Shown here: positions 17,366-26,959 of the stretch, piece after piece | How positions within the stretch are numbered: position 1 is the stretch's first letter | Layout of the letters: every line of letters begins with the position of its first letter | Source of the DNA: an uncultured Bacteroidota bacterium | GTDB lineage: Bacteria > Bacteroidota > Bacteroidia > Bacteroidales > VadinHA17 | Assembly: GCA_937864815.1 (NCBI GenBank) | Contig: CALMJY010000150.1 | Span: 1 to 37,412, forward strand | Reading direction: 5' to 3' | Length of the DNA: 37,412 bases | Position numbers and translations under genes: made by a program | The notes under the pieces: model-generated | Seen by the model: the letters and a program-made list of their open reading frames with translations, nothing else | Told to the model about the DNA's origin: nothing | Database searches by the model: none

Positions 17366-17988
17366 GGCCACTCATAAACAGGAGGCTGTGGTCCTTTTTT
17401 CCTGTATGCTATTGCAAGTGCAATACCAGCAAAAAAACCAAGCATGTGTGATTCCCATGATACATTTTCATATAAACCGGGAAATATTCCCCACACCATA
17501 GAACCATAAAGAAATACAATAAGAAGAGACAAAGCAACAAGTCGGTAGTATTTTCTTATTATTCCGCTGAAGAACAGAAATGAAGCCAGGCCATAAACCA
17601 TTCCGCTTGCACCTATATGCCAGGCAGATCTGCCGGCTAACCATACAAAGAGACCTGATAAAATCCATGTATATAAAAATACTTTCAGGGCTACTTCAGT
17701 ATAAAAGAAAAAAAGCGCCACTGAAAGAAGAAAAAGGGGTAGTGAATTGTTGAAAAGATGCCTTAAATCTGCATGAACAAAGGGAGACAGGATAATTCCG
17801 GATAATCCGTCAGTTGAGAGCGGATGGATCCCGAAATGTGACAGATCTGTTTCAAAAAGGAGTTCAACTATTTTTGAAAGCCACATCAGGAATACAAATA
17901 CTCCGGGGATAATAAAACTGATTAACAGCTTACGTCTGTAGAATGCCTCTTCACTACGAAGTTCCGGATCAATATATTTACTTGCCAC
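17293..17988 (-). CDS. Rhomboid family intramembrane serine protease
   Basis: 231 residues with six predicted membrane helices. The catalytic dyad and oxyanion residues are present: H77 and N81 in HLFNN, S128 in GASG and H181 in ESHMLGF. Rhomboids cleave membrane proteins within or near their transmembrane segments. The last roughly 25 residues are an odd, highly charged Glu/Arg/Gly tail (EGEEEERK) coded by a purine-rich low-complexity stretch, which looks acquired rather than inherited. The TonB-dependent receptor is upstream on the same strand with only 34 bases between, so the two could be co-transcribed, although a small hairpin sits in the gap. Substrates are unknown. Confidence 0.88.
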   Translation of the reverse strand: MASKYIDPELRSEEAFYRRKLLISFIIPGVFVFLMWLSKIVELLFETDLSHFGIHPLSTDGLSGIILSPFVHADLRHLFNNSLPLFLLSVALFFFYTEVALKVFLYTWILSGLFVWLAGRSAWHIGASGMVYGLASFLFFSGIIRKYYRLVALSLLIVFLYGSMVWGIFPGLYENVSWESHMLGFFAGIALAIAYRKKGPQPPVYEWPDEKNEGEEEERKGDGERGRMGEN

Positions 17989-17999
17989 TCTGTAAAATT

Positions 18000-18016
18000 A
18001 AGCATTTTTAATGCTT
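18000..18016 (-). terminator. Weak hairpin between receptor and rhomboid genes
   Basis: AAGCATT and AATGCTT (18000-18006 and 18010-18016) form a 7-base AT-rich stem with a 3-base loop, just past the receptor stop codon. On the minus strand only a weak T-rich run follows, so termination would be partial at best. Confidence 0.3.
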
Positions 18017-18022
18017 TCAATT

Positions 18023-20344
18023 TCAAAGTGATTTTATTTTGATACCTAAAAAAATTGTCCGGGGTGCAGAAGGTCCGTAAATATAGTTGCTGTCTCTGTT
18101 TTTACCCGAATCAAAATCATCCTGGTAAGAATTCAGTAAATTTTTTACACCGGTGGTAAGCTCGATCCCTGAGTCAATTGATTCAAAGAAAAATGTATAT
18201 CCGACTTTCATGCCCAGCTCTGTAAATGGTTTTGTGGTTACATACTCATCAACTGTTTGTTCGGGAGCTCCTGCAAAATGAGCAAGATCCATCGGACCTG
18301 TATAAACTCCGTTGAAGGAGGCACTGAATTTTTTATCGGGTGTGAATGAAAGAGTCAGATAACCATATTGGTTTGGTGATCTCAGAAATGGCTTTCTCGG
18401 ATCAAGTCCCGGAATATTCTCAACAGGTTCCTCATACAGACTTCGCTGAAGTGTTATACCGCTTTCAAGTTGAACCTTTTTGTTGTAATTACCTCTAAGC
18501 TCAATAGTTATTCCATTTACTGACGCTCCGCTTCCATTACGCTTCTCATAAAGGTCTCCGTACTGATCGCTGCCAACCGGCTGCAGGTAAAAAACATTAT
18601 CGAGGTTTGTATAGAATCCTTCGAGAGTAAATCCTGCAATGAAAGTTTTGGATGTTTTATCATAATTGACCGAAGCACTGACACTGTTTGACCGCTCCTC
18701 AACAAGATCTGGAGAAAGCTGTATTCGTGAAATACCTCCTCCTGCAAAGGCAATATGCATATCGGTATCGAATGCCTGAGGGGCTCTGAAACCCTGTCCC
18801 CAGGTTAGCCTGAATTGTGTATAATCTTTCAGTTTATAAAGAAATGAAAGTCTCGGGCTTACAATTAGCCTATCGACAAAATTATGTTTATCACCCCTGA
18901 GTCCGGCAAGAAAACTTAATCCGGGAATTATCTCCCAGTCACTTTGTGCAAATGCCCCTACATTTATTGTAGTCTGGTCAATTCCATAATTGTAGGAAGG
19001 GATTGAGTCCAGTACATCATCATAAACCAATTCAAGTCCGCCCGTAATAACATTTTTACCACCAATAAAATCCATAATCCTGTGGTTCACCTGTGTACCT
19101 GCCTGCAGAGTAATGTTTGAAGTTGTACCATACGGAGGATTTACCATATGTTCTGCAATATCAGGGATGGCATCAGGCATAATTCCGGTATAGTGCTTTC
19201 TTCCTGTTGACTGACCCGCAAAATAGGTAATGAATGAACTGTTTTCCTCATTGAAGTTAATCTGGTAGTCAATACCTCCCATCAGCACATTGTGAGTTCT
19301 TTCCTCTGCCTGCAATGCTTTATATGCAGGATCATTTACCATTTCTCCTCCATACCTGTATTCATAAAGACTGCTGAAATTCAGTTCTATCTTCTGATTA
19401 GGCGCGGGATTAAAGAAAGCTGTTGCCCCGAAGGAGTTGTTTCTCAACAATGGCAATTCCGAGAAATTATCATCATTATGATCATACCATTCCCTGTCAC
19501 GTTTATTGACGAATATTGTCGCACCGGCATTTCTGGTTTTGTTAATCATATTGACATTCCCGTTCAGAATAAAATCATTTGCCTCTCCATTAATCCTCTG
19601 AAATGTAGTACCAATATCATACGATCCCTCCTGAGGTATTTTTGTTATAATATTCACTGTTCCTCCTATAGCACTTGAGCCATAGAGGGCAGAACCGGCT
19701 CCTCTTACAACTTCAATTCTCTCAACCATATTGGCCGGTATCTGTTCCATGCCATATAAACCGGTGAGTGGACTGAAAATTGGTCGTCCGTTAATCAGTA
19801 TCTGAGAATATGAACCTCCAAGACCGTTCATTCTCAACTGGGTATAATTACATGTCTGACAGTCGGTCTCAACTCTTAATCCCGGCTGGAATTTGAGTCC
19901 CTCAGATATATTACAGGCCTGGGTTAAACTCAAAGCTTTACTATCCAGTATGTTGACTATTACGGGAGATTCGGTTTGCCTTTTTGCAGTTTTTGTTCCC
20001 GTTACAACGACCGATTGTAAAGTCATTGTTTCTGCCTCAAGTTCAAAATTCACCTCCTGCGATACCCCTTTTACTACGGTAATTGTCTTTTTTACTGTAG
20101 TATATCCCAGGTAACTTGCAACCAGTACATGTGTCCCTTCAGGAAGATTGATAAGCATATAGTGCCCGGTTGCATCTGTGGTTGTCCCTCTTGTAGTACC
20201 TTCAAGATAAACGCTTGCGAAATGAATATGCTCACCATTTGATTTTACATCACCGAATATGTTGGCATCTGTATTCTGCCCGTGGATTAAAGTTAAATGA
20301 ACAAACATTAAACCAATAACCAGAAATGATTTTACCCGGACCAT
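18023..20344 (-). CDS. TonB-dependent outer-membrane receptor
   Basis: 773 residues. A signal peptide (about 1-22, ending IHGQ) is followed by a carboxypeptidase-regulatory-like domain (about 27-105; FGDVKSNGEHIHFASVYLEG, ATGHYMLINLPEG), a plug domain (SVVVTGTK to about 240, with MNGLGGSYSQILINGRP and VERIEVVRGAGSALYGSSA) and a long beta-barrel ending in the characteristic hydrophobic C-terminus. The plug carries a Cys pair (ETDCQTCNYTQ) seen in a subgroup of Bacteroidota receptors. No SusD partner is present, so the substrate is more likely a siderophore, cobalamin or metal complex than a large glycan. The rhomboid gene lies 34 bases downstream. I saw no good promoter in the 133 bases upstream. 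Confidence 0.9.
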   Translation of the reverse strand: MVRVKSFLVIGLMFVHLTLIHGQNTDANIFGDVKSNGEHIHFASVYLEGTTRGTTTDATGHYMLINLPEGTHVLVASYLGYTTVKKTITVVKGVSQEVNFELEAETMTLQSVVVTGTKTAKRQTESPVIVNILDSKALSLTQACNISEGLKFQPGLRVETDCQTCNYTQLRMNGLGGSYSQILINGRPIFSPLTGLYGMEQIPANMVERIEVVRGAGSALYGSSAIGGTVNIITKIPQEGSYDIGTTFQRINGEANDFILNGNVNMINKTRNAGATIFVNKRDREWYDHNDDNFSELPLLRNNSFGATAFFNPAPNQKIELNFSSLYEYRYGGEMVNDPAYKALQAEERTHNVLMGGIDYQINFNEENSSFITYFAGQSTGRKHYTGIMPDAIPDIAEHMVNPPYGTTSNITLQAGTQVNHRIMDFIGGKNVITGGLELVYDDVLDSIPSYNYGIDQTTINVGAFAQSDWEIIPGLSFLAGLRGDKHNFVDRLIVSPRLSFLYKLKDYTQFRLTWGQGFRAPQAFDTDMHIAFAGGGISRIQLSPDLVEERSNSVSASVNYDKTSKTFIAGFTLEGFYTNLDNVFYLQPVGSDQYGDLYEKRNGSGASVNGITIELRGNYNKKVQLESGITLQRSLYEEPVENIPGLDPRKPFLRSPNQYGYLTLSFTPDKKFSASFNGVYTGPMDLAHFAGAPEQTVDEYVTTKPFTELGMKVGYTFFFESIDSGIELTTGVKNLLNSYQDDFDSGKNRDSNYIYGPSAPRTIFLGIKIKSL

Positions 20345-20477
20345 TGAAAATAATTTAAGAATGTAAACTTTCCCTGTGAAGAATAAACAATAACTACATC
20401 AAAATTGTTCATCCCCCCGTTAATAAGGACCTAAACAAAATTGTCCGGATTTATTTTTCGATAATAATTAAAAACTG

Positions 20478-21461
20478 CTAATCTCTCCCCGGAAAGACTA
20501 TGCCAGCTTCTTTCCTTACTCTGTCGAGTGTTTTCATCAGGTTCAGACTGTGAGCATGTGTAACATATTCACTTTCAGTTCTTCCTTCTTCAAGGCATTT
20601 CATTACTTCAGCAGCTTCATACTGGTACCCCATACCTTCGGGTATTATTGAAAATTCCTGAGGTTCCAGCCCATTCAAAGTTACATTAAGTCTCTGGGAC
20701 ATGTCTCTTGCCCTTGAGAAAACAATATTCCCCTTTTCACAATATAATGTGCAGCTAATACCTGCTGATGCACGAAAAGAACTGAAGACAGTAGCCTTTC
20801 TACCATCCTGGAAACCAAAAATAATACTTAAAGTGTGCTCGGCACCTGACTCTGTAAAGGATGCCTTTGCAGTTACTTCATCAGGCACACCCATGAAATA
20901 GAGTACATCATTTACAGGGTATATTCCAATATCAAGCAGTGAGCCTCCTCCAAGTGAAAGATTAAATTTCCGGTCAGCGGGATCATATAGAGGCTGGAAA
21001 CCAAACCTGGCATCGAGATGAACAATTGAACCTGCATTACCACTGTTAAGAATTTCCCTGGTCTTCTGATAAATTGGCTGGAAAGGGGGCCAGAGTGCCT
21101 CCATCAGAAAAACTCCCTGTTTTGCCGCTTCAGCAATCATTGCTTCTGCCTCCCTGCTGTTAAGTGAAAATGCTTTTTCACACAGTACTGCCTTTTTGTT
21201 CCGCAAGCAAAGCATAGTATGTTCATAATGATGTGAATGCGGTGAAGCAATATATATTATATCAACTTCAGGATCTGCTGTAAGCTCTTCATAGCTGCTA
21301 TAATACTTTTGAAATCCATATTCCTCAGCAAATAATTTTGCCCTTGATTCATCCCTGGCTCCAACTGCATATAATTCGGCGTTTTCAAGAAGCTTAAGAG
21401 CCTTAACGAATTTTGCCGACATTTTGCCGGCTGTAAGGATTCCCCACCTGAACCTTTTCAT
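20478..21461 (-). CDS. Gfo/Idh/MocA family oxidoreductase
   Basis: 327 residues, soluble, no signal peptide. The N-terminal Rossmann fold opens WGILTAGKMSAKF and continues with IYIASPHSHHYEH (about 69-81). The usual EKP motif is EKA (E95-K96-A97). The C-terminal domain has GGGSLLDIGIYPV (171-183), with D177 and Y181 in the expected active-site positions, as in dihydrodiol dehydrogenase-like and anhydrofructose reductase-like members. The enzyme should oxidise or reduce a sugar or cyclic polyol with NAD(P). The gene is minus-strand, 133 bases upstream of the TonB receptor and divergent from the receptor on the other side. The substrate is not evident. Confidence 0.88.
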   Translation of the reverse strand: MKRFRWGILTAGKMSAKFVKALKLLENAELYAVGARDESRAKLFAEEYGFQKYYSSYEELTADPEVDIIYIASPHSHHYEHTMLCLRNKKAVLCEKAFSLNSREAEAMIAEAAKQGVFLMEALWPPFQPIYQKTREILNSGNAGSIVHLDARFGFQPLYDPADRKFNLSLGGGSLLDIGIYPVNDVLYFMGVPDEVTAKASFTESGAEHTLSIIFGFQDGRKATVFSSFRASAGISCTLYCEKGNIVFSRARDMSQRLNVTLNGLEPQEFSIIPEGMGYQYEAAEVMKCLEEGRTESEYVTHAHSLNLMKTLDRVRKEAGIVFPGRD

Positions 21462-21611
21462 TTTCCAAATATTGATCAGCTAAATATAAAAATTTGTTTC
21501 AGTAAAGAGATCTAACCTTACTCTTAATTTTATTCATCACCAGAAATCCTCATTCAGCATTTCAAAAGGCCATGTCGTCAGGTTTTATTTCCTCCTGAAA
21601 AGAAGTGAGCT

Positions 21612-21619
21612 TAGTTTTG
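21612..21619 (+). promoter_or_regulatory. Candidate -7 box for the second TonB receptor
   Basis: TAGTTTTG fits TAnnTTTG exactly, but no TTG lies at the right distance upstream. It falls between the first in-frame ATG (21605) and the preferred start (21638), which supports the downstream start. Confidence 0.35.
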
Positions 21620-21637
21620 TCGGAAAAAATAACCATC

Positions 21638-24013
21638 ATGAAAACAATACTGCTTGCTCTTATCTCAGTCCTGATCCTGATCAATCAGGCAAATGCTTCT
21701 GATGATCTTTCTCAGACTATCAGAGGAACTGTAACAGATGCAATAACAGGTTACCCGATAACAGGTGCTACAGTTATTCTTGCCAATTCTGTTCCGAGAA
21801 TCGGAGTATCAACCGATATTAATGGAAAATTCGAACTCAAAATGGTACCCCTTGGCAGACAATCGGTTGAGGTCAGGTACTTAGGATACGAAACCAGGAC
21901 CTTTGCCAACTTGCTTGTTGTAAGCGGTAAGGAATTGGTACTTGATATTAAACTGGATGAAAAATTAACATCGGTGGGAGAAGTGGTTATTTCTGCTGAA
22001 TCAAAAAAGGCTGAAACCCAGAATGAGCTTGCAATGGTTAGTGCAAGGACATTTTCAGTTGAGGAGACAGAGCGTTTTGCTGGTAGTCTTGGAGATCCTG
22101 CCAGAATGGTTTCAAATTATGCAGGAGTAATGACCCAGAATGATGCCAGAAATGACATAATAATAAGAGGAAATTCTCCTTCCGGTGTTCTATGGAGACT
22201 CGAAGGGATTGAAATTCCAAATCCCAACCATTTCGGAGCCCAGGGGACAACAGGCGGTCCTGTCAGTATGGTAAATAATAACCTGTTATCAAATTCTGAT
22301 TTTCTTACAGGTGCTTTCCCTGCAGAGTATGGAAATGCTCTTGCCGGTGCTTTCGATATCAATCTCAGATCCGGTAATTCAGACGAACATGAATTCGTCG
22401 GGCAGGTGGGATTCAATGGCTTCGAACTTGGTGCTGAAGGGCCATTAATGAAACTTAAAAACGGACAGAATGCTTCATTTGTCGGGAACTTCAGATATTC
22501 AACAATGGAACTTATGAACGAAATGGGATTCAATGTTGGCACTGGTGCTGCTATACCTGAATATCAGGATCTTACATTCCTGGTTGATATCCCCGGAACC
22601 AAATCGGGACGTTTTAAATTATTCGGACTCTGGGGAAACAGTTTTATAGGACTGGGAAGAGATCTTACTGATACTGCTGAAAACCGGTACAATCAGAAAG
22701 GTCAGGCGACTGATTTTGGTTCGGAACTGGGTGTATTGGGATTATCACATACATACTATTTCAATGATAAAACACGCATTAAATCAACCTTCTCCTGGCA
22801 GCATTCCAATTCAATAGCATTGATTGACTCCGTAAAGGAGGAAGATTTTATGCCTTACATCAGGGAAAATCAGACGGAGAATAAAATATCCCTTTCAACC
22901 CAGATAAGGAAAAAATTCAGTTCTTCTGATAATGCCAGCATAGGACTAATAATAGACAATTACAATATTATGTACCTCGACAGTATATATGATCAGGACT
23001 ATGACAGGTTTTTAACCTATACAGATATTGATGGAAGAATGACATTGTTCAGATCATATGCCCAGTGGCAGCATAAATTCGGAAGCAGGCTTACTACATA
23101 CACAGGAATAAATTTCCAGTACTCAGGACTTAATAATGAACTGGCAACAGAACCAAGGTTAGGAATGAATTATACAACTTCAGAGAAAGGCAGCATCAAT
23201 CTTGGACTGGGGCTTCACAGTCAGCTTCAGCCAAAAGGAGTCTATTATTTCCAGGATTATAATCCGGTTTCGTCAGAATATTCAAGAACCAATGAAGATC
23301 TTGAGTACTCCAGAAGTGCACATTTTATACTAGGTTATCACCATATGTTCAGCAAAGATTTCAGAGTAAAGATTGAAAGCTATTACCAGCATCTATACAG
23401 GATACCCGTCAAGGAATCATTTCCTGAATACTCTCTCATAAATTCAGGAGATCAGTTTGGTTCTGTACTTGAGGACAGTCTGATAAACAAAGGAAAAGGT
23501 AAAAATTATGGAATTGAACTAACAGCAGAAAAATTTCTGAGCAATGGATGGTATTTTCTATTTACCTCTTCAATTTTTAATTCTTTGTATACAGGGTCGG
23601 ACAATAAATGGAGGAGTACTGCTTTTAACGGTAACTATGTTTTCAATCTTCTGGGTGGTTATGAGCATAAACTCGGCAAAAGATCAATGGTGACGATCGA
23701 TCTGAAAACGGTATGGGCAGGGGGGAAAAGGTATATTCCTATCGATCTCGAAGCCTCAAAAACAGAAAATGCAACCATCTACGACTGGGCAAATGCTTAT
23801 GAGGAGAAATATGATGACTATTTCCGGACTGATTTGCGTATTGGCGTAAAGATCAATCGTAACAGGTTCAACCATGAATGGGCAATAGATCTTCAGAATA
23901 TTACAGGTTATAAGAGCATTTTTATGGAAGGCTATGACGGAAATAAAGATGAAACATATTATGTATATCAGCAGGGGTTTGTTCCTATGTTCCTTTACCG
24001 TATCCAGTTCTGA
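21638..24013 (+). CDS. TonB-dependent receptor with carboxypeptidase-regulatory-like domain
   Basis: 791 residues from the ATG at 21638; the frame is open to an ATG at 21605, but the signal peptide (MKTILLALISVLILINQANA) begins at 21638. The regulatory-like domain (about 25-115; IRGTVTDAITGYPITGATVI) precedes a plug (EVVISAESKKAETQNELAMV, then RNDIIIRGNSPSGVLWRLEG) and a beta-barrel that ends MFLYRIQF. The plug sequence is of the type lacking a SusD partner. It is followed 24 bases later by a LytS-type kinase and a LytTR regulator, so receptor and signalling genes may form a single transcript. The cargo is unknown. Confidence 0.9.
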   Translation: MKTILLALISVLILINQANASDDLSQTIRGTVTDAITGYPITGATVILANSVPRIGVSTDINGKFELKMVPLGRQSVEVRYLGYETRTFANLLVVSGKELVLDIKLDEKLTSVGEVVISAESKKAETQNELAMVSARTFSVEETERFAGSLGDPARMVSNYAGVMTQNDARNDIIIRGNSPSGVLWRLEGIEIPNPNHFGAQGTTGGPVSMVNNNLLSNSDFLTGAFPAEYGNALAGAFDINLRSGNSDEHEFVGQVGFNGFELGAEGPLMKLKNGQNASFVGNFRYSTMELMNEMGFNVGTGAAIPEYQDLTFLVDIPGTKSGRFKLFGLWGNSFIGLGRDLTDTAENRYNQKGQATDFGSELGVLGLSHTYYFNDKTRIKSTFSWQHSNSIALIDSVKEEDFMPYIRENQTENKISLSTQIRKKFSSSDNASIGLIIDNYNIMYLDSIYDQDYDRFLTYTDIDGRMTLFRSYAQWQHKFGSRLTTYTGINFQYSGLNNELATEPRLGMNYTTSEKGSINLGLGLHSQLQPKGVYYFQDYNPVSSEYSRTNEDLEYSRSAHFILGYHHMFSKDFRVKIESYYQHLYRIPVKESFPEYSLINSGDQFGSVLEDSLINKGKGKNYGIELTAEKFLSNGWYFLFTSSIFNSLYTGSDNKWRSTAFNGNYVFNLLGGYEHKLGKRSMVTIDLKTVWAGGKRYIPIDLEASKTENATIYDWANAYEEKYDDYFRTDLRIGVKINRNRFNHEWAIDLQNITGYKSIFMEGYDGNKDETYYVYQQGFVPMFLYRIQF

Positions 24014-24037
24014 AATTATAGTTAGATTTGTACCAGT

Positions 24038-25054
24038 ATGAATATAAATACCAACTACTTCAATAAAAGCCTATTTCTTATTATTCCCCTTATTGGAATA
24101 ATCATTACAGGAATATTCCTTATCAGCTATGGGATTACAGATCTGAGCTATTCAGTAAAAATGGTTATCCATGGTATGGTCATGACAGCCGGTATATGGA
24201 TCGGGTGTATGACAATGGTAATTTATCTCTGGAAAAAGTTCCCGTGGGAAATATCACCTGTGCAACACCTCATCCTTGAAATCTTCTTAATACTGACCTA
24301 TACAATTATATTCAGTTTCTTCTTGTACTACCTGGAAAGAAGATTCTGGAACATCCCGAAGATTGAAAATATTGGAATGGAGGTATTCACCACAATCCTG
24401 ATTACATTATTAATAACAGCCATATACGAATCAGTCTTCTTTTATCAGCAGTGGAAATATAATTTTTCAAAGTCGGTAAGGCTTGAAAGGGATAACATTG
24501 AAGCAAAATATGAAGCCCTCAGAGCCCAGATAAACCCTCACTTTCTTTTCAACAGCCTTAACAGTCTTACCACTATGGTTGAAGATAACAAGCTGGTGGT
24601 TGATTATATTCAGAATCTTTCCTCTTTATTGAGGTATATGATGAAAAGCGGAGAAAGAGAACTTGTGCTTCTCAGTGAGGAACTTAATATTGCAAAAAAC
24701 TATATTAACCTTCAGATGACAAGATTTCAGCGTTCTCTGATAATTACTTTAAATATTCCGGATGAGGTGCATAACTATGCTGTCCCCCCTCTGGTTCTCC
24801 AGATGCTTGTCGAGAATTGCATTAAACATAATATTATTTCAAAGGACAAACCATTAATGATAAACATCTCTGCTGATGATGAATCATTACTGGTTACAAA
24901 TAACCTTCAGAGAAGACACGATGTAACTTCAACAGGTCACGGTCTTGAAAATATAAAGGGAAGGTACAGTTTTTTTACAACAAGAAATGTTGAAATCACA
25001 GAAAATACTGAAGAGTTCACAGTAAGAATCCCACTTCTGAAAGTTGAATTATGA
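24038..25054 (+). CDS. LytS/YehU-type sensor histidine kinase
   Basis: 338 residues. Four transmembrane helices (about 13-30, 42-63, 80-99 and 116-135) form an N-terminal sensor with almost no extracytoplasmic domain. The kinase half begins with ALRAQINPHFLFNSLNSL, where H168 is the predicted phosphorylation site. The N box (VPPLVLQMLVENCIKHN, about 255-271) and the glycine box (GHGLENIKGRY) follow. The gene overlaps the regulator downstream by four bases (ATGA), a sign of translational coupling. Its signal is unknown, but its position behind a TonB receptor suggests control of, or by, that uptake system; this is inference. Confidence 0.93.
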   Translation: MNINTNYFNKSLFLIIPLIGIIITGIFLISYGITDLSYSVKMVIHGMVMTAGIWIGCMTMVIYLWKKFPWEISPVQHLILEIFLILTYTIIFSFFLYYLERRFWNIPKIENIGMEVFTTILITLLITAIYESVFFYQQWKYNFSKSVRLERDNIEAKYEALRAQINPHFLFNSLNSLTTMVEDNKLVVDYIQNLSSLLRYMMKSGERELVLLSEELNIAKNYINLQMTRFQRSLIITLNIPDEVHNYAVPPLVLQMLVENCIKHNIISKDKPLMINISADDESLLVTNNLQRRHDVTSTGHGLENIKGRYSFFTTRNVEITENTEEFTVRIPLLKVEL

Positions 25055-25809
25055 TAACCATTCTCGTCATTGAAGATGAACTTCCTGCTGCTTTAAGACT
25101 TGAAAAGCTTCTCAAAAGTATTGATCCGGGTATCTGCATTGTCGACAGGATTGATACAGTGGAATCAGCGGTGAAATGGTTTAAATCAAATCCTCATCCC
25201 GATCTCATTATGCTCGACATCCAGCTGGGAGACGGAAACAGTTTTGAGATTTTCAAAAAAGTTAAAGTGGAATCCTATATTATATTCACAACAGCATATG
25301 ATGAATATGCAATCAGAGCTTTTGAGTTAAACAGTATAGATTATCTTCTCAAACCTGTTGATGAAAAAAGTCTCTCACATAGTCTTGACAAATTCAGAAA
25401 ATTCAGGAGTCACAACATTTCCTCAAATATTGACCACCTGCTCGATGCAATTGAAAAAAGAGACTTCAGATTTAAAAGGAGATTCATGGTTACAATCTCA
25501 GGAAAAATTAAAATTATTGAAACCGGAAGCATAGCCTTCTTCTATTCAAAAGATAAGAACAGTTTCCTTTGCACAACTGAAAAAAGACATTATCCCGTTG
25601 ATTATTCTCTCGATCAGCTTGAGGCCCGTGTAAATCCTGATCTGTTTTTCAGGGTAAACCGTCAATATATTGTTCAATACAAGTCAATAGACAAAATTGA
25701 TCTCCTTTCGAAAAGCAGGATCAGAATCAGTACAAGTCCTCCGGCAGATGAAGAAATACTTGTAAGTACTGCAAGAACATCCGACTTCAGAAGCTGGCTT
25801 GAGAGATAA
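25051..25809 (+). CDS. LytTR-family response regulator
   Basis: 252 residues. The receiver domain (1-120) has the acidic pocket at E8-D9, the phosphoacceptor D56 in MLDIQLGDG, Thr at 80-81 and K101 in LLKPVDE. A LytTR DNA-binding domain follows (about 145-250), ending VSTARTSDFRSWL. LytTR regulators bind pairs of direct repeats upstream of target promoters. It starts inside the kinase stop codon, so the two are a matched pair. No strong terminator follows; the next 210 bases hold the PspC operon promoter. Confidence 0.93.
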   Translation: MITILVIEDELPAALRLEKLLKSIDPGICIVDRIDTVESAVKWFKSNPHPDLIMLDIQLGDGNSFEIFKKVKVESYIIFTTAYDEYAIRAFELNSIDYLLKPVDEKSLSHSLDKFRKFRSHNISSNIDHLLDAIEKRDFRFKRRFMVTISGKIKIIETGSIAFFYSKDKNSFLCTTEKRHYPVDYSLDQLEARVNPDLFFRVNRQYIVQYKSIDKIDLLSKSRIRISTSPPADEEILVSTARTSDFRSWLER

Positions 25810-25930
25810 AAAATGCTTTAAAAGCTATTATCCCCTCTCTGTTTACCAAATCTGCAAAAAATCTTTGTAAGTTATATTGCTGATTATCTTATATATATAA
25901 AATATTTTGAAAAATATTGTAATTTTTTAG

Positions 25931-25949
25931 TACTATGTATTGCATAGTA
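25931..25949. promoter_or_regulatory. Palindrome over the PspC operon promoter, candidate operator
   Basis: TACTATG and CATAGTA form a perfect 7-base dyad with a 5-base centre (25931-25949). The centre and right arm overlap the TTG of the -33 element, so bound protein would block the promoter. The downstream PadR-family gene is the obvious candidate ligand; PadR regulators bind ATGT/ACAT-like dyads. Confidence 0.55.
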
Positions 25950-25971
25950 TATATTTTTTTATATATCTTTG
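25940..25971 (+). promoter_or_regulatory. Promoter of the PspC-PadR-PspC operon
   Basis: TTG at 25940-25942, a 21-base spacer, then TATCTTTG at 25964-25971, an exact TAnnTTTG match. The start codon is about 49 bases further on. Confidence 0.6.
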
Positions 25972-26019
25972 TATTGAAATGTTATTTGTATAATACAGTA
26001 GTAAATAAATAAAATAACT

Positions 26020-26610
26020 ATGAAAATTACAGTCAGCATCAACCTCGGCGGATATTCATTCAACATCGACGAGGATGCATATTCAGAATTAAAAAGGTAT
26101 CTGAAGAACCTGGAGCTTCATTTTGCAGGTGAAGAGAGCTCCTCGGAAATCCTTTCAGATATTGAAACCCGCATGGCGGAGTTATTCAGGACCAAAATCA
26201 CAACTTACAAGCAGGTGATTAACATCGATGATGTCAATCAGGCTATTTCAGTGATGGGAACACCCGAAGATATTTCCGACAACGACCGTAAATCAGCAAG
26301 GGATAAATTTTCATCACCCGGCTATCATCGTATGTACAGAGATCCGGATAACAGGATCATAGGGGGTGTTTGTTCCGGAATGGGAGCATATTGGAACATT
26401 GAGCCCCTGATTATAAGGATAATCTTTATTGCACTGGTTCTTGCCGGAGGTATCGGCGCCCTGGTTTATCTTATCCTTTACATCGTAATTCCTGAAGCCA
26501 AAACAACTGCTCAGAAGATAGAAATGAAGGGCGATCCGGTAAACATCCATAATATAAAGGAAGCTGTAAAAAAGGAATTTGAGACAGTAAAAAAGAACAT
26601 GAAATTTTAA
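26020..26610 (+). CDS. PspC-domain protein, short form
   Basis: 196 residues. The N-terminal domain (1-90; ITVSINLGGYSFNIDEDAYS, then SDIETRMAELF and ISVMGTPEDI) also occurs in the longer protein at 26986. A PspC domain follows (about 103-160; MYRDPDNRIIGGVCSGMGAY and a hydrophobic helix ending YIVIPEA). The C-terminal tail is charged. PspC-domain proteins respond to envelope stress at the inner membrane. It heads an operon with a PadR regulator and a second PspC protein, and it is separated from the PadR gene by 19 bases. Confidence 0.85.
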   Translation: MKITVSINLGGYSFNIDEDAYSELKRYLKNLELHFAGEESSSEILSDIETRMAELFRTKITTYKQVINIDDVNQAISVMGTPEDISDNDRKSARDKFSSPGYHRMYRDPDNRIIGGVCSGMGAYWNIEPLIIRIIFIALVLAGGIGALVYLILYIVIPEAKTTAQKIEMKGDPVNIHNIKEAVKKEFETVKKNMKF

Positions 26611-26629
26611 CCTTTTAAAATTACCAGTC

Positions 26630-26959
26630 ATGGATTTAGAAAATACAAAAGCACAAATGCGAAAAGGGATACTGGAATACTGCATTCTGTCAGTCCTTTC
26701 CAGAAATTCCTGCTATGCAAGCGATATAATCAGGGAACTAAAGGAGGCTGAGGTTATAGTAGTTGAAGGTACACTTTATCCACTCCTTACAAGGCAGAAA
26801 AATGCAGGTCTGCTCAGCTACAGGTGGGAAGAATCTCAACAGGGACCACCACGGAAATATTATGAACTTACAGATGCGGGGCAGACATACCTGGCCGATC
26901 TTGACAACTCCTGGAAGGAGCTTGTGGATTCTGTCAACAGAATCAGAACTAGGGAATAA
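26630..26959 (+). CDS. PadR-family transcriptional regulator
   Basis: 109 residues, all winged helix: KGILEYCILSVLSRNSCYASDII, then VVEGTLYPLLTRQKNAGLL and GPPRKYYELTDAGQTYL. It lacks the long C-terminal Vir_C-type arm and so is of the short PadR class. Short PadR proteins are dimeric repressors released by small ligands. Being within the PspC operon and near a dyad on its promoter makes autoregulation likely, but this is inference from position. Confidence 0.9.
   Translation: MDLENTKAQMRKGILEYCILSVLSRNSCYASDIIRELKEAEVIVVEGTLYPLLTRQKNAGLLSYRWEESQQGPPRKYYELTDAGQTYLADLDNSWKELVDSVNRIRTRE

Noticed and set aside
18023-24013. SusC/SusD-type polysaccharide utilisation locus
   Set aside because: Two TonB receptors are present but no SusD-like lipoprotein is next to either, so neither is a classical SusCD pair.
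26314-26685. Minus-strand open frame across the short PspC and PadR genes
   Set aside because: It overlaps two genes with clear domains and has no recognisable product.
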